Part shown: piece after piece, positions 8,106 to 12,958 of the stretch
Layout of the letters: each line of letters starts with the position of its first letter
How positions within the stretch are numbered: the stretch's first letter is position 1
From: an uncultured Arcanobacterium sp.
Lineage (GTDB): Bacteria; Actinomycetota; Actinomycetes; Actinomycetales; Actinomycetaceae
Assembly: GCF_947253055.1 (NCBI RefSeq)
Contig: NZ_CAMXYE010000040.1
Location: forward strand, 1-13,465
Reading direction: 5' to 3'
Length of the DNA stretch: 13,465 bases
Translations under genes and position numbers: made by a program
The notes under the pieces: generated by a model
Told to the model about the DNA's origin: nothing
The model's input: the letters and a program-made list of their open reading frames with translations, nothing else
The model's database searches: none

Positions 8106-9776
8106 TTATTTATAGTTTTCTATTTGCTGGGCTTGTGTCTTTGCAGTTTGTTTAATGCGAGTAGTTAATTCTGATACTTCGTTAAAAATATTTTGCTTTT
8201 CCGCCATCTGTTTTTCTACCTTTTTCACTGCATTAATTACTGTGGTGTGGTCACGGCGATTAAAAGCATCTGCAATCTGCGGAAGAGAGAGATTAGTGAG
8301 TTCTCGGCAAAGATACATTCCGATATGGCGCGGAGTAGTGAGCGCGCGGGTACGAGTAGGAGATTTTAAATCAGCGGTAGTGAGATCAAAATAGAGAGCG
8401 GTTTCTGCCATAATCATACCGGCACTTATTTGGATAGAATCTGGATCGGAAATAATATCTTTCAACACCATTTCCGCCATATCTAAGGTAATTTCTTGCT
8501 GAGCTAAACCGCCGTAAGCAGTGACCCGCCGTAAGGCACCTTCCATTTCACGCACATTTGTGGTGATGCGGGAAGCAATAAATTCTAAAACAATCCGCGG
8601 GACTTCGAGAGATTCTGCCACAGCTTTTTTCTCTAAAATAGCGATACGAGTTTCAAAATTAGGTAAATCGATATTAGCAGTAATTCCAGAAGCAAAGCGC
8701 GAAATCATGCGCTCTTCGAAGCCGGTTAAATATTTCGGAGCTACATCAGAAGTAATGACGATTTGTTTGTTGGCATTAGAAAGAGAATTAAAGGTATGAA
8801 AAAATTCTTCAAGTGTGCTTTCTCGGCCAGAAATAAACTGAATATCGTCAATAAGTAGTACATCTACATTTCGGAAATGATCTTTGAAGGTATAACGCTC
8901 ATTATTACTTAACGCATTAATAAAGGCATTAGTAAATTCTTCAGCAGAAGTGTAAAGAACCTTTAGCCCAGGATAAAGACTGAGAGTGTAGTTTCCAATG
9001 GCATGCAAAAGATGAGTTTTTCCCATGCCCGAAGCAGAGTAAAGAAAAAGGGGATTGTAGGTAGATCCAGGAGATTCTGCTACTGCTAAAGCGGTGGCGT
9101 GGGCGAAACGATTTGATTCACCAATTACGAAATTTTCAAAAGTGTGCCGGGGATTTAAACGTGCTGCTTCTTGCCCTTGGCTACCATTCGGCAATTTTGG
9201 TAACGCAGTTGGGGAAGGAGAAGAGAAAGAAGCATCAGTATTTGGTTCATTCTGCGGAGAAGAGGAAAAATCTTCGGGATAGGCAGAGGAAGAGGCAGAA
9301 TAAGAAGAATCTTCGGGATAAGACCGCATTTTTTCTTCTAAAGAAGTGAGAGAGTTATCTACGGGTGAATAATTTACCGAATGGAGCTCTGGTTTCTTTG
9401 TTTCTTCTGAAAAAACAGCAGGGGTTACACTCTGAAGGGGAGTAGCTGGATGTGGAGAAGTAAAAGAAGCAGAGAGAGGATCTGCATTAGAAGTAGGTAC
9501 TTCTTGTTCACTGAGAGCCGGATCCACGGAAATTAAAATTTTAACTGTGCGCCCAAGGATATTACTCAATTGTGGAGTCATGGCTTCGATTACGTGTTCC
9601 TGTAGCCAATCTTTTATGAAATCAGAACCGACGCTGATCATAAAAATTTCATCTACAGTGGCGATAGGTTTAGCTAAATTTAGAAAAGCAGCTTGAGAAT
9701 CAGAAAGGCGCCCTTCTGCACGTAAAAGTTCTGCAGCAGCTGTCCAGGCAGCCCGCGCAGCAAAGCCTTCTTCCAT
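8106..9776 (-). CDS. dnaA: Chromosomal replication initiator DnaA
   Basis: 556 aa from the ATG at 9776, chosen because AAAGGAA lies just upstream; an in-frame ATG at 9809 has no ribosome site. Domain I is about 1-90 (helicase and partner contacts). Domain II (about 90-205) is low-complexity, Ser/Pro/Glu-rich, with a duplicated YPED segment. The AAA+ domain III has a Walker A reading SASGMGKT (Lys253, Thr254), Walker B LLIDD (307-311), the arginine-finger region SRF (Arg360) and sensor-2 VREMEGAL (Arg409). Domain IV, the box-binding helix-turn-helix, has FNRRDHTTV (RDHTTV at 508-513). The first Walker A glycine is Ser247, unusual for DnaA. The gene reads toward oriC and has DnaA boxes on both sides, consistent with autoregulation. 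Confidence 0.97.
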   Translation of the reverse strand: MEEGFAARAAWTAAAELLRAEGRLSDSQAAFLNLAKPIATVDEIFMISVGSDFIKDWLQEHVIEAMTPQLSNILGRTVKILISVDPALSEQEVPTSNADPLSASFTSPHPATPLQSVTPAVFSEETKKPELHSVNYSPVDNSLTSLEEKMRSYPEDSSYSASSSAYPEDFSSSPQNEPNTDASFSSPSPTALPKLPNGSQGQEAARLNPRHTFENFVIGESNRFAHATALAVAESPGSTYNPLFLYSASGMGKTHLLHAIGNYTLSLYPGLKVLYTSAEEFTNAFINALSNNERYTFKDHFRNVDVLLIDDIQFISGRESTLEEFFHTFNSLSNANKQIVITSDVAPKYLTGFEERMISRFASGITANIDLPNFETRIAILEKKAVAESLEVPRIVLEFIASRITTNVREMEGALRRVTAYGGLAQQEITLDMAEMVLKDIISDPDSIQISAGMIMAETALYFDLTTADLKSPTRTRALTTPRHIGMYLCRELTNLSLPQIADAFNRRDHTTVINAVKKVEKQMAEKQNIFNEVSELTTRIKQTAKTQAQQIENYK

Positions 9777-9887
9777 AATATTCCTTTCCGTATTTCTAAA
9801 AATGACCATAAAGGATGGCCATAAATTAAAGAAATATAAAACTCAGCTTTCTCAGTCTAGACGAGAAAAAAAGGAAATGCAGTAAAA

Positions 9888-10001
9888 TTATCCACATACT
9901 TATACACAGCTGTGGATATTACACCTTTGTAATTCTCTGTGGCTTTTCTGAGCAATAAGCCGAAAAGTCTAAAAAGAAAAGTTATTAACAGTTGTGGAAG
10001 A
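9888..10001. promoter_or_regulatory. DnaA-box cluster upstream of dnaA
   Basis: Boxes: TTATCCACA (9888-9896, perfect), TTATACACA (9900-9908, 8/9), and reverse-orientation TGTGGATAT (9911-9919, 8/9). Weaker matches are TTATTAACA (9982-9990) and TGTGGAAGA (9993-10001), 7/9 each. The first three are packed in 32 bp with the last inverted around the palindrome ACAGCTGT. Expected roles are dnaA autorepression and the second half of a bipartite origin; neither is shown by the sequence itself. Confidence 0.75.
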
Positions 10002-10066
10002 GGATTTATACCGGAAATTTTCAAATATATTCCTTGAGATATCAATCACGAGAGATACGGGAAAGA

Positions 10067-10096
10067 TTGACCTATAAACGAAAAGTCGCGTAGAGT
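10067..10096 (+). promoter_or_regulatory. Candidate rpmH promoter
   Basis: TTGACC (10067-10072, 5/6 to TTGACA), an 18 bp spacer and TAGAGT (10091-10096, 4/6 to TATAAT). Transcription would start near 10103, right before the first leader stem-loop, leaving a leader of about 90 nt. CGTAG (10089-10093) and CTACG (10104-10108) form an inverted repeat around the start point. Confidence 0.5.
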
Positions 10097-10106
10097 CATA
10101 TGGCTA

Positions 10107-10125
10107 CGTGTGTAAAGAGCGCACG
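10107..10125 (+). promoter_or_regulatory. rpmH leader stem-loop 1
   Basis: CGTGTG (10107-10112) pairs with CGCACG (10120-10125): six pairs, one of them G-U, with a 7 nt loop. It sits at the predicted 5' end of the rpmH transcript and abuts stem-loop 2 with no gap. Confidence 0.4.
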
Positions 10126-10161
10126 CACAATGTAAATGCACCGCGGTGTAGATACATTGTG
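10126..10161 (+). promoter_or_regulatory. rpmH leader stem-loop 2
   Basis: CACAATGTA (10126-10134) is an exact inverted repeat of TACATTGTG (10153-10161). After a 2x2 internal loop, TGCAC pairs with GTGTA (one G-U), closing a CGCG tetraloop; the inner CACCGCGGTG is itself a perfect palindrome. No U-run follows on either strand, so it is not an intrinsic terminator. It ends 21 nt before the rpmH GGGAG. It could be an RNA regulatory leader, an mRNA-stabilising 5' structure, or a protein-binding DNA site between two divergent genes. Confidence 0.55.
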
Positions 10162-10193
10162 AAGAATCCGAGTTTATGCGGTGGGAGTTACCC

Positions 10194-10334
10194 ATGTCTA
10201 CGAAACGTACTTATCAGCCTAATAACCGGCATCGTTCCAAGGTGCATGGTTTTCGTAAGCGTATGCGTACGCGCGGAGGCCGTGCAGTATTAGCTGCGCG
10301 CCGGCTCAAGGGTCGCGCTAAGCTTTCTGCCTAA
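10194..10334 (+). CDS. rpmH: 50S ribosomal protein L34
   Basis: 46 aa, very basic, small component of the large ribosomal subunit. MSTKRTYQPNNRHR followed by KVHGFRKRMRTRGGRAVLA and the RRLKGRAKL end match L34 along the whole length. The ATG has GGGAG 6 nt upstream. It heads the rightward operon; its TAA touches the rnpA ATG. L34 is needed in far larger amounts than the RNase P protein, so a step-down in expression after rpmH is expected (see the rnpA hairpin). Confidence 0.97.
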   Translation: MSTKRTYQPNNRHRSKVHGFRKRMRTRGGRAVLAARRLKGRAKLSA

Positions 10335-10709
10335 ATGCTGCCGAAAGAAAACCGGTTGCGAAAAAGTGCGGAATTTACTTCCGTATTTCGTGACGGAAAG
10401 AGCAGCGGAAATTACTTATTAACTATGCATGTAATTCCGGTTGCAGAAGATACGAAAGCCGACCTACCTCAGGTCGGCTTCGTTGTCGGTAAAAGAGTTG
10501 GAAATTCCGTAGTTCGCCATCGAGTAATAAGAAAATTACGGCATATTATGCGGGAATATTTGCCAGTAATAAAGGCGCAAGCTCTAGTAATAAGGGCTCG
10601 TCCGGCAGCAGCTACGGCAAATTATCAGCAACTACAGGTAGCTATGGAAAAAGAATTACGGAAATTATCTCTAATACCGGTGGCAGGAAAGGCAGCAGAA
10701 AAGTGCTAA
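10335..10709 (+). CDS. rnpA: Ribonuclease P protein component
   Basis: 124 aa, basic protein cofactor of the RNase P ribozyme, which matures tRNA 5' ends. The start LPKENRLRKSAEF and the core GFVVGKRVGNSVVRHRVIRK (about 48-67), which contains the RNR-type motif in its actinobacterial RHR form, identify it. The ATG follows the rpmH stop with no gap and no clear ribosome site, so it relies on ribosomes finishing rpmH. Residues 40-50 are encoded by a strong hairpin just before the conserved core. The last 7 bp overlap yidD. Confidence 0.95.
   Translation: MLPKENRLRKSAEFTSVFRDGKSSGNYLLTMHVIPVAEDTKADLPQVGFVVGKRVGNSVVRHRVIRKLRHIMREYLPVIKAQALVIRARPAAATANYQQLQVAMEKELRKLSLIPVAGKAAEKC
10452..10483 (+). 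promoter_or_regulatory. Strong hairpin inside rnpA
   Basis: Left arm 10452-10465 (ACGAA, a bulged A, GCCGACCT), loop ACCTC (10466-10470), right arm 10471-10483 (AGGTCGGC, TTCGT): 13 base pairs with one bulged A, 10 of them an uninterrupted inverted repeat if the outer A's are re-registered. No clean U-run follows (TTCGTTGTC). It encodes rnpA residues 40-50, a variable stretch. It could be a partial attenuator lowering rnpA relative to rpmH, or an RNase III-type processing site. The structure is seen; a role is inferred. Confidence 0.45.
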
Positions 10710-10996
10710 AGAAAGTTCTTTTGGCCGTCATTGCGTGGTATCAACGCTCTATATCTGCTGCTTTACCGCGCAGATGCCGGTATGAACCTACGTGTTCGCG
10801 TTATGCAGTGGAAGCGATTGAAATTCACGGCGTAATAAAGGGTACAATTTTAGCAGTATGGAGAATTTTACGCTGTAATCCTTGGAGTAAAGGTGGGGTA
10901 GACTGGGTACCACCGCAGGGAAAATGGCCAACTCGGCCTCTTAATTATTCTGAGTTACTCGAAGTTCGCCGGCACGCAGAAAAAGAAATTTTATAA
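10703..10996 (+). CDS. yidD: Membrane protein insertion efficiency factor YidD
   Basis: 97 aa, small membrane-associated protein that assists YidC-dependent insertion. The family pattern is clear: an N-terminal hydrophobic/amphipathic helix (LLAVIAWYQRSISAALPRRC), CRYEPTCSRYAVEAIEIHG with the conserved cysteines, then LRCNPWSKGGVDWVP. The GTG start at 10703 lies within rnpA (7 bp overlap), with AGGAAAGG upstream at loose spacing, so translation is coupled. It directly precedes its partner gene yidC. Confidence 0.93.
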   Translation: MLKKVLLAVIAWYQRSISAALPRRCRYEPTCSRYAVEAIEIHGVIKGTILAVWRILRCNPWSKGGVDWVPPQGKWPTRPLNYSELLEVRRHAEKEIL

Positions 10997-11027
10997 ACGA
11001 ATCAGTTAAATAAGGAACGGAAATACC

Positions 11028-12203
11028 TTGGATACTATTCTCTATCCCATCATGTGGATAATTGCTTGGATTATGAGTGGCGTCCACTCTTTTCTCACTA
11101 CTTTAGGAATGGGGAAAGGCCCGGGCCCAGCTTGGGTACTAGCTATTGTAGGGCTCACTATTGTGGTACGTGCCTTAATGATTCCGCTCTTCAATAAGCA
11201 AACTAAATCTATGCGAGCTGCGCAAGAGCTAAATCCAGAGATTCAGCGAATTCAAAAGAAATATAAGAATCGCAAAGATCAGGTGTCGATGCAGCGGCAG
11301 CAGGAAGAATTGCAGGCACTTTATAGAGAGCATGGCACTTCACCTTTTTCTTCTTGTCTACCGATGCTTATTCAGATGCCGATTTTCTTTGCGCTTTTCC
11401 GGCTTCTCTACGCGGTAAAACCACTTTCGGAAGGGATATATCGGGTAAAGGCAGTAGGGCCGATTAATGAAAAATTAGCAGAGGAAATTTCCCGTTCTAC
11501 TCTCTTTGGAGCACCTCTTTCTAGCTCGATTGGTACTGCGAAAAATTTCGCTACTTCTACCAATATTCTCGTCGTAGCAATCGTTTTAATTGCGCTTATG
11601 ATTGCGACGCTTTTCTTTACGCAAAAGCAGATTATGACGAAGAATATGCCGGAGAAAGCTATGGATCCGAGTAATCCGGCTTATAAGATGCAAAAGTATA
11701 TGCTTTACGGCATGCCGATGATTTACATATTTACCGGCACTACTTTCCAGGTAGGCGTGCTTATTTATTGGTTAGTTGGCAATATTTGGAATATCGGCCA
11801 ACAGACGTGGTTGCTTAATACGAACCCCACTCCCGGCAGTGCAGCTTATAAGAAGAGGCAAGCAAAATTGCGGGCGAAGCGAATTGCAAAAGGTCTTCCT
11901 CCAGAAGAAGGAGAGGTAGAAAATACCGGTCAACGTGCGCAACCTTTAGGGAAAGAGCGGGCGAAGAAAGCGCAACTGCGTGGCAAAGAGAGCGGCGGTG
12001 CGCAAGCTGAGAAAGGCGCAGCAGCAGAAGTAGATGCAGATTCTGTGGCAGCTGAACCAGAGCGCGGGAAAGACGGGCTTACTGATGAAGAAAGAGCTCG
12101 GAAGCGTTATGAACGGCGGCTCGCGCAACGGCAGCGTTCGCAAGAAAAGAAAAAAGCGCGGAAGAAGCGGGCGCAAAAGAACCAAAAGCCCCGAAATTTT
12201 TAG
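11028..12203 (+). CDS. yidC: Membrane protein insertase YidC/Oxa1 family
   Basis: 391 aa. Inserts and folds inner-membrane proteins, alone or with SecYEG. There are five predicted membrane segments: about 5-25, 35-54 (carrying the conserved Arg48 of the hydrophilic groove), 108-128, 178-197 and 224-262. A helical hairpin (about 62-103) lies between the second and third. It lacks the large periplasmic domain of Gram-negative YidC, as expected. The 130-residue C-terminal tail is highly charged, ending in a Lys/Arg-rich run (355-391) that likely contacts ribosomes. The start is TTG at 11028, with AAGGA about 11 nt upstream; it gives MDTILYPIMW, the typical actinobacterial start. The next ATG (codon 9) would cut into the first helix. 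Confidence 0.95.
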   Translation: MDTILYPIMWIIAWIMSGVHSFLTTLGMGKGPGPAWVLAIVGLTIVVRALMIPLFNKQTKSMRAAQELNPEIQRIQKKYKNRKDQVSMQRQQEELQALYREHGTSPFSSCLPMLIQMPIFFALFRLLYAVKPLSEGIYRVKAVGPINEKLAEEISRSTLFGAPLSSSIGTAKNFATSTNILVVAIVLIALMIATLFFTQKQIMTKNMPEKAMDPSNPAYKMQKYMLYGMPMIYIFTGTTFQVGVLIYWLVGNIWNIGQQTWLLNTNPTPGSAAYKKRQAKLRAKRIAKGLPPEEGEVENTGQRAQPLGKERAKKAQLRGKESGGAQAEKGAAAEVDADSVAAEPERGKDGLTDEERARKRYERRLAQRQRSQEKKKARKKRAQKNQKPRNF

Positions 12204-12214
12204 TTTAATTATGT

Positions 12215-12235
12215 AGGTTAGGTGTTTCACCTCCT
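12215..12235 (+). promoter_or_regulatory. Hairpin with anti-Shine-Dalgarno arm before jag
   Basis: AGG, a TT bulge, AGGTG, loop TTT, CACCT, CCT: eight pairs with one bulge, 18 nt upstream of the jag start. The 3' arm, CACCTCCT, equals the 16S rRNA 3' tail. Its TCCT (12232-12235) could instead pair with AGGA (12245-12248) of the jag ribosome site. The two pairings exclude each other. The role is speculative. Confidence 0.35.
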
Positions 12236-12253
12236 GGATATAAAAGGAAAACA

Positions 12254-12886
12254 ATGAAAGAAGAAGAACTCAGCCCAGAAGAGTTGCAAACGCAGCTAGA
12301 TAAAGAAGGCGATTTAGCGGCCGATTATTTGGAAGAGCTCTTAGATATAGCTGATTTAGATGGCGATTTAGAAATCTCTACTGAGGCTGAACGAGCAACG
12401 GTGGCGATTGTAAATGAAGAAGGTAAAGATCGGCGGTTAAAGCGCTTGATTGGGCGCCGCGGAGAAGTACTGGATTCTTTACAGGAACTTACTCGTTTAG
12501 CCGTGCAGCAAGAAACCGGAGAGCGTTCGCGGCTGATGCTGGATGTATTGGGTTATCGGGAGCAGCATCGCGATAAAATTCGAGAAATAGCACAGGATGC
12601 CGTAGAGGAAGTGCTGGATACCGGAGAAGAATACGTACTGCAGCCCATGAATCCTTTTGAGCGGAAAGTAGTGCACGACGTAGCGGCTGCCGCGGGATTG
12701 GTTTCCGAATCAGAAGGCTTCGGAGTTAATCGGCACGTGGTTTTACATTTGGCAGAGGATGAAGACGAGTTAGCTGCTGAATATGCGAATTCCCCCGCGG
12801 AGGAAGATTTTTCTGCGGACTCAATGGATTCTGCGGAGTCGGCAGATTCTGCTGAATCTGCTATTTCGGCGGATTCTGCAGAGTAA
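12254..12886 (+). CDS. jag: RNA-binding protein KhpB/Jag (KH and R3H domains)
   Basis: 210 aa. Single-stranded RNA-binding protein, partner of KhpA in other bacteria, linked to cell division and envelope control; its place after yidC is conserved. Residues 1-40 are acidic. The KH domain has the GxxG loop IGRRG (66-70) in LIGRRGEVLDSLQELTRLAV. The R3H domain has MNPFERKVVHDVAAAAGL, with Arg137 and His141 in the R-x3-H pattern, then SESEGFGVNRHVVL. The last 40 residues are an acidic tail ending in Asp-Ser-Ala-Glu repeats. The N-terminal Jag domain of Firmicutes is absent, as usual in actinobacteria. AAGGA lies 5 nt before the ATG. Confidence 0.93.
   Translation: MKEEELSPEELQTQLDKEGDLAADYLEELLDIADLDGDLEISTEAERATVAIVNEEGKDRRLKRLIGRRGEVLDSLQELTRLAVQQETGERSRLMLDVLGYREQHRDKIREIAQDAVEEVLDTGEEYVLQPMNPFERKVVHDVAAAAGLVSESEGFGVNRHVVLHLAEDEDELAAEYANSPAEEDFSADSMDSAESADSAESAISADSAE
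12818..12883 (+). repeat. Low-complexity repeat encoding the jag tail
   Basis: GATTCTGC recurs at 12827, 12845 and 12872, spaced by multiples of 9 bp, encoding DSAESADSAESAISADSAE. It looks like slippage-prone repeat DNA giving a flexible acidic tail, and is followed within 15 bp by the 15 bp tandem array. Confidence 0.6.
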
Positions 12887-12898
12887 ATTAAGTATTTA

Positions 12899-12958
12899 GC
12901 GTATAAGCGATTGGCGTATAAGCAATTCGCATATGGATGATTCGCATATGAGTGAAGA
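12899..12958 (+). repeat. Four 15 bp tandem repeats over the rsmG start
   Basis: Units: GCGTATAAGCGATTG (12899), GCGTATAAGCAATTC (12914), GCATATGGATGATTC (12929) and the partly diverged GCATATGAGTGAAGA (12944). Units 3 and 4 each contain GCATATG and so provide two in-frame rsmG start codons 15 bp apart. The array fills most of the jag-rsmG gap and leaves no strong ribosome site. Confidence 0.65.

Larger units (their letters stand above)
9777..10193. other. Divergent dnaA-rpmH intergenic region
   Basis: 417 bp between the divergent dnaA and rpmH genes, no credible coding frame. From left to right it holds the dnaA ribosome site, an AT-rich leader, a DnaA-box cluster (9888-10001), a further AT-rich stretch, the rpmH promoter (10067-10096), two stem-loops (10107-10161) and the rpmH ribosome site GGGAG (10183-10187). 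A dnaA promoter must lie here; TATAAG (9899-9904) and GATAAT (9887-9892) on the minus strand overlap DnaA boxes and are candidate -10s, but neither has a good -35, so I do not call one. Confidence 0.8.

Noticed and set aside
9777..9809. Upstream ATG start for dnaA
   Set aside because: In frame but without a Shine-Dalgarno; the ATG at 9776 has AAAGGAA and fits the family N-terminus.
9857..10045. 62-codon minus-strand frame upstream of dnaA
   Set aside because: It overlaps the DnaA-box cluster, has no recognisable domain, and its hydrophobic look comes from AT-rich DNA.
11118..11127. GGCCCGGGCC palindrome in yidC
   Set aside because: Explained by consecutive Gly-Pro codons; no flanking structure.
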